31,954 nt of DNA from NCBI GenBank assembly GCA_031550915.1, contig JAVBOF010000133.1, positions 1 to 31,954 on the forward strand. The letters run 5' to 3'. The notes under the pieces were generated by a model. It saw nothing but the letters and a program-made list of their open reading frames with translations, ran no database searches and was not told where the DNA came from. The position numbers and the translations under genes were made by a program. Shown here piece after piece: positions 1 through 8,339 of the stretch (the stretch's first letter is position 1; every line of letters starts with the position of its first letter). The stretch is from JAVBOF01 sp031550915. GTDB taxonomy: Bacteria > Bacillota > Clostridia > Christensenellales > MGBC116941.

Positions 1-1464
1 TAAAAGGTGCCAGTCCAGTTCATCATCGTATTTCCATTCGATAAACTGTCCGAATTCCGCACCCATAAAAATATGCTTCTTACCCGGATGTGCAAACATG
101 AATCCAAAAAACGCCCGTATTGTCGCAAACTTCTGCCAGTAATCGCCGGACATCTTGTTGAGCAAAGACAGCTTACCGTGCACAACTTCATCATGGGATA
201 TCGCCAGGATAAAGTTCTCGGAATATGCATACATCATTGAAAACGTCAGTTTGTCGTGATGGCTTTTACGCGCAAGGCTATCAAGCTCCAAATATTCCAA
301 GATATCATGCATCCAGCCCATGTTCCATTTGAAATTGAAACCCAGGCCTCCTTGGTAAGTGGGACGTGTGACGTACGGCCATGACGTAGCCTCCTCGGCT
401 ATCATCAATATGCCGTCGGTAAATTCCTGAAAAATTAGCTTGTTCAGCTTTTGCAGAAAGTCCTTGCCTTCGAGGTTTTCCCTTCCGCCATATATATTAC
501 GCACCCAATCGTTTCTTTCCTCTCTGCCAAAATCTAGGTACAGCATAGAGGATACGGCATCCACCCTTAGGCCGTCTATATGATATTCCCTTAGCCAAAA
601 GCTTGCGTTGGATATCAAAAAGCTCTGCACCTGGGGTTTTGCAAAATCAAAAACCATCGTGCCCCATTGCGGTTGCTCAGCGCGCCTGATATCCGAATGC
701 TCATACAGCGGAGTCCCGTCAAAAACCCTCAACCCGTGCTTATCCCTCGGAAAATGACCGGGTACCCAATCCAAAATGACCCCTATGCCGTGTTGGTGCA
801 TGTAGTCTACAAAGTACTTGAAATCCTGCGGCGTTCCATGGCGCGATGTAAGCGCGTAAAACCCGGTGATCTGATATCCCCAGGATCCGTCATATGGATA
901 TTCCATGACGGGCAAAAGTTCTAGATGGGTATACCCCATATCCTGCAGATATTGGCAAACATCCTCCGCCATATCCCTAAATAGTGGCATTCCGCCCTTC
1001 CTTCGCCATGACGGAAAATGCATCTCGTATATATTTATTGGTTTATCGTAGGGCAAAGAGTTGTTTCTTTTGTTCATCCATTCTTCGTCGACCCACTCAT
1101 ATCCGCCAATATCCCAAAACTTCGAAGCCGTTCCGGGCCTCAAGTCCGAATGAAAGGCATATGGGTCTGCCTTCATGACCCATTCATTATCATTGGAAAG
1201 GATGGCATATTTATAATTTGAGCCGTTATGCACCTCAGATGAATCAATGCTCCAGATACCTGTTTCATTGTCTTTGACCATGGGGCACGCGTTGATATCC
1301 CACCCATTAAAATCCCCAACCAGAGTGACTTTTACAGCGTTTGGCGCCCATACAGAAAAAGAAAAAATTTTGTCTTCGGTAGAAAAATGGCATCCCAATA
1401 ATTCATATGCCCTTGTACTGGTGCCTTCGGCAAATAGATATTTGTCTAGCTCTCCAGGATTCAC
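1..1464 (-). CDS. glgB: 1,4-alpha-glucan branching enzyme, C-terminus cut by window edge
   Basis: GH13 enzyme that cuts alpha-1,4 glucan chains and re-attaches them as alpha-1,6 branches during cytoplasmic glycogen synthesis. The frame is open from GTG at 1464 to base 1 (488 codons), so the C-terminus lies outside. An N-terminal CBM48-like region (about residues 10-110) is followed by the GH13 barrel: YEMHFPSW, GLRVDAVSS with the expected nucleophile Asp302, AEEATSWP with the acid/base Glu at 357/358, and SHDEVVHGK. The GTG start is chosen because AAAGGCGG lies a few bases upstream. A TTGTTT-N16-TATAAT promoter lies just ahead. No other glycogen gene is in the window, so a glg operon, if any, lies beyond the left edge. 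Family assignment is firm. Confidence 0.95.
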   Translation of the reverse strand, partial: MNPGELDKYLFAEGTSTRAYELLGCHFSTEDKIFSFSVWAPNAVKVTLVGDFNGWDINACPMVKDNETGIWSIDSSEVHNGSNYKYAILSNDNEWVMKADPYAFHSDLRPGTASKFWDIGGYEWVDEEWMNKRNNSLPYDKPINIYEMHFPSWRRKGGMPLFRDMAEDVCQYLQDMGYTHLELLPVMEYPYDGSWGYQITGFYALTSRHGTPQDFKYFVDYMHQHGIGVILDWVPGHFPRDKHGLRVFDGTPLYEHSDIRRAEQPQWGTMVFDFAKPQVQSFLISNASFWLREYHIDGLRVDAVSSMLYLDFGREERNDWVRNIYGGRENLEGKDFLQKLNKLIFQEFTDGILMIAEEATSWPYVTRPTYQGGLGFNFKWNMGWMHDILEYLELDSLARKSHHDKLTFSMMYAYSENFILAISHDEVVHGKLSLLNKMSGDYWQKFATIRAFFGFMFAHPGKKHIFMGAEFGQFIEWKYDDELDWHLL

Positions 1465-1497
1465 AGCACTTCCGCCTTTGCCCAAAACTTTACATAC

Positions 1498-1525
1498 ATT
1501 ATATTATAAATTCCGCAATAAACAA
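1498..1525 (-). promoter_or_regulatory. Candidate sigma-A promoter for glgB
   Basis: On the minus strand TTGTTT (1520-1525) is separated by 16 bp from a consensus TATAAT (1498-1503), about 35 bp ahead of the GTG start. A second TATAAT near 1577-1582 lacks a good -35 partner. Sequence match only. Confidence 0.5.
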
Positions 1526-1626
1526 AGTTATCCTTCTTTTTGAAAAATAATGTTTATATTTCTTATTGATTCTCATTATACCGGCAACCACAAAAGACAA
1601 TAGTACCGTCCGGTTTTTTCGTATCT

Positions 1627-1653
1627 AAAAAAGGGATCGGCAGGATCCCTTTT
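1627..1653 (-). terminator. Rho-independent terminator after the 143-residue unknown gene
   Basis: A perfect 10-bp stem (1629-1638 with 1644-1653) around a 5-base loop. Read on the minus strand it ends in a run of six T, about 15 bp beyond the stop codon at 1668. It separates this gene from glgB. Confidence 0.8.
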
Positions 1654-1667
1654 AGAAAACAATTTAT

Positions 1668-2099
1668 CTATTTTACTCTATTCCACCTGACCCGTATCTG
1701 TTCCTGATAATCATCATATTCTCCGGCAACCCTCAATATCGCAAGTTCCTCCGCCCATGTACGATAATGTGGAAGCACATTGTCAACAAGAATATCCATT
1801 CCGTCTTCAAATTCGTTTTCCATGATCGCTCCTGCAAGCTCGTCACATGCGCTCAATACGTTCTGGGAAAGCTTTTCGAAATAATTTGGGCAATCGCTGG
1901 GTAAAAACTCTTTAAACTTATCATCTGTAACAACGATCATATCATAAAAATCTAATAGGATATCCCCCACATCCCCCTCCAACGCATCAGTATTCTGCTC
2001 GCCTTCTCCGGTAAGCCTTTGATACATATACTCGATTGCTTCTTTTCCGGTAAAAACAAGTTCAAAAGCAGATTCTGTAAAAGCCTTATAATCTTCCAT
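1668..2099 (-). CDS. Hypothetical acidic protein, 143 residues
   Basis: I do not recognise a family. The protein is strongly acidic, appears mostly helical, and has no signal peptide or membrane segment, so it is probably cytoplasmic. The frame extends upstream to 2216, but the ATG at 2099 is chosen because a perfect AGGAGG sits 6-7 bases ahead of it; the upstream 39 codons have no such site and look like leader DNA. Monocistronic: it is divergent from lplA and followed by its own terminator. Aromatic and acidic residues repeat along the chain (FYDM, YFEKL, YDDYQEQ) without a motif I can name. The gene itself is credible because of its RBS and terminator; its function is unknown. Confidence 0.75.
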   Translation of the reverse strand: MEDYKAFTESAFELVFTGKEAIEYMYQRLTGEGEQNTDALEGDVGDILLDFYDMIVVTDDKFKEFLPSDCPNYFEKLSQNVLSACDELAGAIMENEFEDGMDILVDNVLPHYRTWAEELAILRVAGEYDDYQEQIRVRWNRVK

Positions 2100-2286
2100 T
2101 AATATGCCTCCTGTTAATATGATTTCAAAAACCAAGTTACATATTTTTTCGGTATAACTTGACCATAAATTAACTAAATTAAAGAAAATTCTGGTATATT
2201 CTTTATTATGCGCCAATTTTTATAGCTTAGCAACAAATATTTACCACTAATTTACTTAATATATATTGGCAATCTTTTATTGTTTA

Positions 2287-2315
2287 TTGCCTAGTTACAT
2301 AGTATGGTCTATAAT
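2287..2315 (+). promoter_or_regulatory. Candidate sigma-A promoter for lplA
   Basis: TTGCCT (2287-2292), 17-bp spacer, consensus TATAAT (2310-2315). Transcription would start about 6-8 bases further on, at or beside the ATG at 2322, which would make the message leaderless. Confidence 0.55.
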
Positions 2316-2321
2316 CTTTTT

Positions 2322-3311
2322 ATGAATAAAACAGCTAAACGTATTTATATTACAAAGACTACAGATCCTTACATCAACCTCGCCAACGAAAACAGGATAT
2401 TAAGCGACGCGGCCGAAAATGACACCATACTCTTTCTTTGGCAAAATGCAAACACAGTCGTTATAGGAAAAAATCAAAATGCCTGGAAAGAATGCCGCAC
2501 TCAGCTTATGAAGGATGATGGTATTCATCTTAGCCGCAGGCCGACAGGCGGCGGTGCGGTTTTTCATGATCTTGGGAATATAAACTTCTCGTTTATAATG
2601 GGCAATGGCGTTTATAATGTTGAAAAGCAGGTGGCCACGGTCATATCCGCGCTTCGCGGCCTTGGTGTTGAAGCGGAGTTTTCCGGCAGGAACGATATCG
2701 TGATCCGCGGAAAGAAGATATCCGGAAATGCCTTTATGGTTGAAAAAAATGCTTCTCTTCACCACGGGACTCTGCTATTGTGCTCAGATCTCGGCAAGCT
2801 TGCTCAATATCTGGAGGTTTCCAAGGAGAAGATAATAAGCAAAGGAATAGATTCCGTCGCTTCCCGAGTCTGTAATATTGGAGACGTGCACGAGGGCATA
2901 ACAAGGGATATGCTTTTTGAGGCCATGTCGAATGCCTTCATAGAAGAATATGGCGAATGCCAGATCTGTGATATCGCCGGACTGCTGCCAGGTGCGGAGG
3001 ATATGCACAAAAAGCTTTCATCCTGGGAATGGATCTATGGTCACTCCCCCAAATTCGATATTATCTTGGAAAAAAGGTTTGACTGGGGCGGCTTAGAGCT
3101 ATGCCTGATGCTTGAAAACGGTATGATCAAAAATATCAAGGTATATTCGGATGCCATGGATACAGATATTATAGATTACATATCCCATATTCTAAAAGAT
3201 GTCGCCTTTGATACAACCCACATGGCAAATCGCCTATTGGAAGGAAATACGGCTTTTGCAATGAACGAGCTAAGCGATATCGCCAGCTGGTTTAAAAGCC
3301 TAAAAATGTAA
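2322..3311 (+). CDS. lplA: Lipoate-protein ligase A family protein
   Basis: ATP-dependent enzyme that activates free lipoate and attaches it to lysines of lipoyl domains (2-oxoacid dehydrogenases, glycine cleavage H protein). Visible motifs: RRPTGGGAVFHD (about residues 72-83), GRNDIVI then KKISGNAF with the adenylate-binding lysine near 132, and a C-terminal accessory domain from about residue 240, giving the LplA/LplJ architecture at a usual length of about 330. The frame also has an ATG at 2304. I prefer 2322 because the protein then begins like other LplA proteins and because the TATAAT at 2310-2315 overlaps the upstream start. Neither start has a Shine-Dalgarno sequence. The DUF3048 lipoprotein gene follows after about 39 bp with no terminator. 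Confidence 0.92.
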   Translation: MNKTAKRIYITKTTDPYINLANENRILSDAAENDTILFLWQNANTVVIGKNQNAWKECRTQLMKDDGIHLSRRPTGGGAVFHDLGNINFSFIMGNGVYNVEKQVATVISALRGLGVEAEFSGRNDIVIRGKKISGNAFMVEKNASLHHGTLLLCSDLGKLAQYLEVSKEKIISKGIDSVASRVCNIGDVHEGITRDMLFEAMSNAFIEEYGECQICDIAGLLPGAEDMHKKLSSWEWIYGHSPKFDIILEKRFDWGGLELCLMLENGMIKNIKVYSDAMDTDIIDYISHILKDVAFDTTHMANRLLEGNTAFAMNELSDIASWFKSLKM

Positions 3312-3350
3312 TATATATAGTTTGTAGTTAGATTTTTGGAGGAAAAAATT

Positions 3351-4439
3351 TTGAAAAAAGCAATTTGTATCGTTCTGTGTGTATTGGTTGCCGGTATGGT
3401 CATCGGCGGCTGCAAGAAGAAAGAACCGGAAGCTACGGTTACCCCCGCGCCCACCGAAGCGCCGACAGCCGTTCCTACGCCTACCCTTGCTATCGTTGAT
3501 TCCAGCGTCGAAAGCGCGCCGATCGAAGCGGGTGCTACCGTTGTTCCTGGCTACTCCTGCCTTTCCGGTAAGCCTTATACAGGCGATTATAAACCTTTGG
3601 TTGTTATGATAGAAAACTCTCCGGCGGCAAGGCCGCAAACCGGCTTACAGACCGCTAACGTAGTATATGAATGCCTAGCGGAAGGCTCCATTACGCGTTT
3701 TATGGCTGTATTTAACGATGAACTGTTGGACAAAGCCGGCCCTGTAAGAAGCGCCCGCCTGTATTTCATTAGTCTGGCGCATGAATGGGGCGATGCCATA
3801 TACGCGCATTTCGGTGGCAACCATAACAAAAACTGTGCCGCCAATGTCTATGATTATATAAACAAGTATCCATTCAAAATGAGGATCGACGGGCTCAGCA
3901 ACACCTATGGCACAATAACGAGATCCTCCGACCGCAAGGCTCCTCATAACGCTTACATCGATTTGAACAAGGCACGTGCGCTTTATGATTATCAGCCATC
4001 ATATAAGCCTTTCGCCTTTACCGTCGAAGAGAATTATACTGGCTCGGTACCCGCAAAAGAAATAAGCATGAAGTTTACGTCCCGCTCCAACAATACGCAA
4101 TATATATATAACGAAGAGAACAAGGTATATATGCGTTCCAGCGATGGCAAGGAGCATAAGGATACCGTTACAGACAAGCAGATCGAGGTCAAGAATGTCA
4201 TAGTCGAAATGGCGGATTATAAGCTGATATATAAGGATACACATGATGCAGCCGTTATAGGTTCCGGAGAAGCTATGCTTTTCACCAATGGACAGATGAT
4301 AAAGATGAAATGGTCACGCGCCGATATGAACAGCCGCACGATCTTTATCGATCCCGCGACTAATAAGGAGGTACCGCTGCAACCGGGCAACACATGGATA
4401 CATGTGGTTCCAACGAGCGGATCCGTAGAATATAAGTAA
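3351..4439 (+). CDS. DUF3048 (YerB-like) lipoprotein
   Basis: Exported lipoprotein of the DUF3048 family, which includes Bacillus YerB; the molecular function of the family is not settled. The signal peptide ends at a lipobox VIGGC with lipidated Cys21, followed by a Thr/Pro/Ala-rich linker (about residues 27-50). The N-terminal DUF3048 domain shows VMIENSPAARPQTGL, AGPVRSAR and YAHFGGNHN; the C-terminal domain shows MKWSRADMNSRTIF and ends TWIHVVPT. The start is TTG at 3351, with GGAGG 8 bases ahead; the in-frame TTG at 3336 would overlap that site. Length 362 residues, normal for the family. Probably co-transcribed with lplA, although no functional link is evident. Confidence 0.9.
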   Translation: MKKAICIVLCVLVAGMVIGGCKKKEPEATVTPAPTEAPTAVPTPTLAIVDSSVESAPIEAGATVVPGYSCLSGKPYTGDYKPLVVMIENSPAARPQTGLQTANVVYECLAEGSITRFMAVFNDELLDKAGPVRSARLYFISLAHEWGDAIYAHFGGNHNKNCAANVYDYINKYPFKMRIDGLSNTYGTITRSSDRKAPHNAYIDLNKARALYDYQPSYKPFAFTVEENYTGSVPAKEISMKFTSRSNNTQYIYNEENKVYMRSSDGKEHKDTVTDKQIEVKNVIVEMADYKLIYKDTHDAAVIGSGEAMLFTNGQMIKMKWSRADMNSRTIFIDPATNKEVPLQPGNTWIHVVPTSGSVEYK

Positions 4440-4469
4440 ATATTTAAAATAAATGTTAATTGTCGTTTT

Positions 4470-4498
4470 TTGTAATGATTTTTCCCAGCAGATATAGT
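4470..4498 (+). promoter_or_regulatory. Candidate promoter for the three-TM protein
   Basis: TTGTAA (4470-4475), 17-bp spacer, TATAGT (4493-4498), about 40 bp ahead of the proposed start. Close to sigma-A consensus; sequence match only. Confidence 0.5.
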
Positions 4499-4537
4499 AT
4501 AGTTATTTTAGAAGATTAAGATTTGAGGATGGTTGGA

Positions 4538-4984
4538 GTGGCAGGCGATAAAATCAGGCCAATTGAGGAAATCGAAAAGGAAATAGAAAAAAACTCTACC
4601 GCAAACAACGGCCAGGATGTCGTGGCGACGCACAGTACAGAAAACGAAGTTACCGCCGTTGAGGCCGTGGAAGAAAAAGCCGAAGAACCAACGCTTGTAA
4701 TAAAACCAAAGCTTTTGCTGGCCTTGCAATGGATCATCGGCTTGTTAGCAGGCTGCGGAATCGTTGCGTCGTTCGCTTTTATAAAAGCTCCTGCGCAAGG
4801 GTCCAGCAGGTTGGAAAATTACCTTTGGGTAATAATCTTTGCGATAATTATGTTCGGTTCGCGCCATTTCGAAAAACGCCTGAAGAAAAACCTGAACATT
4901 ACTAGATTTGCTATGGCTGGCGTAGTTCTTTTGTTTGTTCTTTATATAATCGTATCCGGTAAACTCGGTGCGGTAGCTACATAA
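4538..4984 (+). CDS. Hypothetical membrane protein, three TM segments, charged N-terminus
   Basis: Unrecognised. The first 65 residues are highly charged and Glu-rich (probably helical, cytoplasmic), followed by three hydrophobic segments at roughly residues 70-92, 103-118 and 130-148, the last two separated by a basic stretch (RHFEKRLKKN). The GTG at 4538 is favoured because GAGG lies 9 bases ahead; the ATG at 4529 is too close to that site and the TTG at 4523 has none. It has its own candidate promoter and a downstream hairpin, so it seems to be a single-gene unit. The length and layout resemble small hydrophobic envelope proteins. No catalytic motif is visible. Confidence 0.65.
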   Translation: MAGDKIRPIEEIEKEIEKNSTANNGQDVVATHSTENEVTAVEAVEEKAEEPTLVIKPKLLLALQWIIGLLAGCGIVASFAFIKAPAQGSSRLENYLWVIIFAIIMFGSRHFEKRLKKNLNITRFAMAGVVLLFVLYIIVSGKLGAVAT

Positions 4985-5027
4985 AAAGCTCTATAAACAA
5001 AGCAAAATAGAGCAACAAATCAAGCTG

Positions 5028-5065
5028 AAAGGGAGCGGCTCATTTATGAGTGACCGGCTCCCTTT
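5028..5065 (+). terminator. Probable terminator hairpin after the three-TM gene
   Basis: A 9-bp perfect stem (5028-5036 with 5057-5065) whose large loop holds a smaller CTCA/TGAG hairpin. A T-poor tail (TTTACAATTATAT) makes it weaker than the other terminators here. A 7-bp inverted repeat GCTCTAT/ATAGAGC lies just upstream, between about 4988 and 5013. The rest of the 312-bp gap 4985-5296 is AT-rich and shows only one weak promoter candidate. Confidence 0.55.
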
Positions 5066-5221
5066 ACAATTATATATCTATTATACATCTATAAAAGACT
5101 AATGTTTTCGTATTCATATCTTTTTGTATGATCAGTTGCTGCCGACGCTTCCCTTTTATAACGCACTTAATTACTTACGGCAGTTTTACATCCTGTTTAC
5201 ACTTTGCCTGCATAAAAGGAT

Positions 5222-5227
5222 TATAAT
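5222..5227 (+). promoter_or_regulatory. Weak promoter candidate (-10 only) for the NlpC/P60 gene
   Basis: Consensus TATAAT at 5222-5227. The nearest -35-like hexamers are badly spaced: TTTACA at 20 bp and TTGCCT at 12 bp. Low confidence. Confidence 0.3.
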
Positions 5228-5296
5228 TGAATAAATACATCATTTTTTTATGGATGGCTGTTTCATCTTCCATCCGCTTTAATCGGGGGTTTAAAT

Positions 5297-6010
5297 ATGG
5301 CAAAAAACAAAAGGCGGCAAAGGGCACGGATCATTGTTGTTGTGCTCATATTGATTATAGTACTTATATTTGTTGCAGTGACCGTCCTGCCGTTGTTTAT
5401 ACACAATGGGGCGGGAACGGGCGGAGTCAAAAGCGCCGGTTTTTTCGATATCCTGCAGGGTAATACGTATACACCACTCTCCAAAGATGAAATAACCGAT
5501 ATTATGGACGATACGGCGCCAAAATTGGACGATAAAAAGAAGACCGTTTTGGAGGCCGCGGTTTCGCTAGTTGGAAAGGTTCATTATTTCTGGGGCGGCA
5601 AAAGTACCGCCAAGAAATGGGATGATAACTGGGGCGAAATGCGTACCGTAGATTCGGATGGGAGTGATTCGTCTGGTACCGAAAGGCCGTACGGTCTGGA
5701 TTGCTCTGGATATGTTGCATGGTGTTTCAGCCAGCTTGGCATGAATAAAACCGCAGTAGATAGGGAGATTGGCCTTGGAACATGGAAACAATGGGAACAA
5801 TCCGCAGAGATAGATTGGGACGAGCTCCAGCCTGGGGATCTGGTGTTCCAGAACGAACCCAGCAAGGATAACCACGTCGGCATCTGCATCGGGTATAACG
5901 AAAAAAAACAGCCATTATTTGCCCACTGCGCTTCAGGATTTGATAACGTGGTAGTGACGACTAAAGGGGAAATATTTAAATACGCGAGGCGGCCTGCGAT
6001 GTTCCAGTAA
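5297..6010 (+). CDS. Membrane-anchored NlpC/P60 cell-wall hydrolase
   Basis: Probable peptidoglycan endopeptidase of the NlpC/P60 family, which cuts peptide stems of the cell wall. A basic N-terminus (residues 1-11) and one membrane segment (about 12-34) anchor it with the catalytic domain outside. The catalytic triad is readable: Cys136 in GLDCSGYVAW, His193 in DNHVGICIGY and His210 in FAHCAS; ELQPGDLVF is the usual family strand. Between the start of the fold (SLVGKVHYFWGG, about 90-101) and the Cys is an extended polar insert (about 102-131, many Asp, Ser and Lys) longer than in minimal P60 domains. There is no SH3 or LysM wall-binding domain. ATG start with a modest GGGGG upstream. A strong terminator follows. 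Confidence 0.9.
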   Translation: MAKNKRRQRARIIVVVLILIIVLIFVAVTVLPLFIHNGAGTGGVKSAGFFDILQGNTYTPLSKDEITDIMDDTAPKLDDKKKTVLEAAVSLVGKVHYFWGGKSTAKKWDDNWGEMRTVDSDGSDSSGTERPYGLDCSGYVAWCFSQLGMNKTAVDREIGLGTWKQWEQSAEIDWDELQPGDLVFQNEPSKDNHVGICIGYNEKKQPLFAHCASGFDNVVVTTKGEIFKYARRPAMFQ

Positions 6011-6027
6011 TACTGTATTCAAAATAT

Positions 6028-6060
6028 AAAGACCCGGAATCCATTTCCGGGTCTTTTTTT
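6028..6060 (+). terminator. Bidirectional terminator between convergent genes
   Basis: A 12-bp perfect GC-rich stem (6028-6039 with 6045-6056), 5-base loop, and a T run on the plus strand; the opposite strand also has flanking T residues. It ends both the NlpC/P60 gene and the long minus-strand run that finishes at 6070. Confidence 0.9.
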
Positions 6061-6069
6061 ATATCTGGA

Positions 6070-7563
6070 TCATTTTGTTATTTTATATACCCAATTGCCT
6101 TTCATATCCACCCATCCGCTTTCCTTTTCAGTCTGAACTCGAACGAGCTTACCGTCTGTTTCTATTATGTTCTTATACTCGTTTGTCAAAACACGTGCGC
6201 CTTTGTCATCCAGCAATATGCAGCTTCCCAGGGAGCCGTTTGTTCCCTTATCCTCGGTATAATTAGAGGACCTGCTCGCGATGATATATTTTCCCGTAAA
6301 TGTTAGCGATAGATATTTCGGCTCTAACACCCACTTGCCTGCGGCATCCATTATGCCAACATTTCCTCCCGCTGCGGCAATTGTGTCCTTCGATGCTATA
6401 AAATAGCCGTTCGGGAGTATATTGATTATCCTCGCATTTAACACGCTTTTACCGCCGGATTTATCTATTATAGTCGTGTTCCCCCCGCTATAATGCGCAA
6501 GGACGTCTCCAAGCATGGCTATTTCATCACTCTTCGGCAGAGACAATACTTCTTTGCCCGCCTTGTCCATGACCTTCTGCACATCGCCATATATCATGCT
6601 GTAGCCTTCTGAAAGCACAAAGATGTTGGCATTAATTGGCTCGACTATGATCTTGCCCTTATCATCTATTATGCCATATGCGCCATTTCGAACTATTTTG
6701 CATATACCGCCGGAAAATACTCCACCCGGTTCACACCCTTCCAGCATTTCAAACAGCGGCAACCCTGTGCTGTCTATGCATATTATTCTGCCCGCATCCT
6801 CTACAAACGCTTTGTTTTCTGCAAACTCCCATGCCTTTGTATACGGCCCAAGCACATTCCTATAGCTCTCTCCCTGATAAAAATAACCGCTCGCTGTGAG
6901 CACCGTCTTAAAACCATTCTTAAACACTGCCCTATCGAGGGTTTCGCTCTTTTTGCCGTCCGGGTATATTATGAACATAGAGGCGCCTTGCCTACCATAG
7001 TATCGCTCTGCCCCGTCAAAGTAGATTTCGTCGTATTCAAAATCGCTAAGTATATATCCGTTTGAGCCAATAACTGCATATTTGTAGCCCGTACCATCCT
7101 CCGAAAGCATTCCTCCAAGGAACCAGTTGAACTTTGATTTATCCCTGTTTTCATACGAATATATGTCGTTTGGTAGGGATAAATAGTCCAAAGATGGCTT
7201 TAAAATGATGTTCCCCGCTTCGTCCATAAGCCCGTACAGCGTCCTGTCCTGCTCTCTGGATTCTATAATATAAAGCTTGCTGTCCGGCGAAAGTGTTATA
7301 TCCTTTGCTTCGGGGTTTTGCTGTATACTTTTTGGCTTGGACTCCTCCATGGATTCCTGTGGGATCTCTATCACCTTTTTTGTAACGGCGGCTGTTGCCT
7401 CCGCAACGGTGGGTTCGGGCAAAGGCAAATCCTGCTGTATAGCGGTATTGCTCTGACATCCCGAAAGAAACAGAGTAAACATTATTAAAAACATGGCAAA
7501 GCACATTTTTGAAGCTTTTGATGCAATTCTAAAAAAACTTAAATTACCAGTCTTACAGAGCAA
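6070..7563 (-). CDS. WG-repeat (KWG) lipoprotein
   Basis: Exported lipoprotein built of WG (KWG)-type beta repeats. A long signal peptide ends at LFLSGC with lipidated Cys36, then a Pro/Glu/Ala-rich linker (about 40-95), then about nine to ten degenerate repeats of the form G(I/L)(M/I)D-x-x-G-K-x-(V/I)-L-x-P to the C-terminus; examples are YGLMDEAGNIILKP, YGIIDDKGKIIVEP, VGIMDAAGKWVLEP and SGWVDMKGNWV. The start is TTG at 7563, because GGAGG lies 7 bases ahead; the ATG at 7584 would put that site inside the gene. Length 497 residues. It is the last gene of the minus-strand run, about 53 bp after the cytidylyltransferase. WG repeats are thought to form ligand- or protein-binding folds; no enzyme activity is suggested. 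Confidence 0.88.
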   Translation of the reverse strand: MLCKTGNLSFFRIASKASKMCFAMFLIMFTLFLSGCQSNTAIQQDLPLPEPTVAEATAAVTKKVIEIPQESMEESKPKSIQQNPEAKDITLSPDSKLYIIESREQDRTLYGLMDEAGNIILKPSLDYLSLPNDIYSYENRDKSKFNWFLGGMLSEDGTGYKYAVIGSNGYILSDFEYDEIYFDGAERYYGRQGASMFIIYPDGKKSETLDRAVFKNGFKTVLTASGYFYQGESYRNVLGPYTKAWEFAENKAFVEDAGRIICIDSTGLPLFEMLEGCEPGGVFSGGICKIVRNGAYGIIDDKGKIIVEPINANIFVLSEGYSMIYGDVQKVMDKAGKEVLSLPKSDEIAMLGDVLAHYSGGNTTIIDKSGGKSVLNARIINILPNGYFIASKDTIAAAGGNVGIMDAAGKWVLEPKYLSLTFTGKYIIASRSSNYTEDKGTNGSLGSCILLDDKGARVLTNEYKNIIETDGKLVRVQTEKESGWVDMKGNWVYKITK

Positions 7564-7616
7564 CGGTTTTCCTCCCGTTTGCATATCAGATAAGTGATTA
7601 TACCATAAACTTCAAA

Positions 7617-8339
7617 TTATAGGAACGGCCAGGCTCTTGATGATAATATACATTCCGCCAATAACAAATCCGAGGGTTCGGTTATCTTCATATTTTCTGG
7701 AGAGCCTTTTGCAAACACCGGCTTTGCTGCTGTGCCCATGTTTTCAAACAGGCTGGAAACAAGCATTATATCATCGGTGATATCTGCGGCACCTTGTTTC
7801 TCGCAATGCTCATGCGCGCGCAGTATCAACCCAAGGCGAAAGCTTTGCGGCGTCTGCGCATGAAAGCATCTACTTCGGTCATAAACCGCATTCATAGTCT
7901 TTCCGTCCTCGGAATAATACATAGTATCCCTTGCCGCATATGCGGTAGTACATGCAGAATAATCCATGGCAAGCAAAATGTTTTCGTCTATTATGCTTTG
8001 GCTTAAAAACGGCCGCGCCGCATCATGGATCAATACGACATCGTCAGGCTCATAGTATTTTGCAAGTTCCAGCACGCCGTTATAAGACGAAGCCCTGCGG
8101 TTTTCGCCGGCATCAGAAAAAAGCAGCTTTTTCCCATGTGCGTGGTCCGAAGCGAGCTGCATGGTTTTTTGCCTGTATTCGTTCCGGCAGACGATGCAAA
8201 TGGCGTCTATAGCGGAAGATAGCGCACAAGCTTCGATCGAATACGCTATCAATTCTTTACCGCCTAAAAGCTGGAATTGCTTCGGCGGCCCACCCATCCT
8301 CGTGCCGCTGCCTCCCGCCAAAATAAGCGCAAGGTTCAT
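7617..8339 (-). CDS. ispD: IspD-type nucleotidyltransferase (MEP cytidylyltransferase)
   Basis: IspD/TarI-family cytidylyltransferase; IspD joins CTP to 2-C-methyl-D-erythritol 4-phosphate in the non-mevalonate isoprenoid pathway. Motifs: LAGGSGTRMG then PPKQFQLLGG (residues 8-27), HDAARPF (about 105-111), QTPQSF, ADITDD, and ENMKITEPSDL near the end, all as in the family. HDAARPF favours IspD over the ribitol-phosphate enzyme TarI (usually HDAVRPF), but the motifs do not exclude TarI and no tar or isp partner is adjacent. Length 240 is typical. Its ATG overlaps the stop of the upstream hydrolase by 4 bases, so the two are translationally coupled. Confidence 0.82.
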   Translation of the reverse strand: MNLALILAGGSGTRMGGPPKQFQLLGGKELIAYSIEACALSSAIDAICIVCRNEYRQKTMQLASDHAHGKKLLFSDAGENRRASSYNGVLELAKYYEPDDVVLIHDAARPFLSQSIIDENILLAMDYSACTTAYAARDTMYYSEDGKTMNAVYDRSRCFHAQTPQSFRLGLILRAHEHCEKQGAADITDDIMLVSSLFENMGTAAKPVFAKGSPENMKITEPSDLLLAECILSSRAWPFL

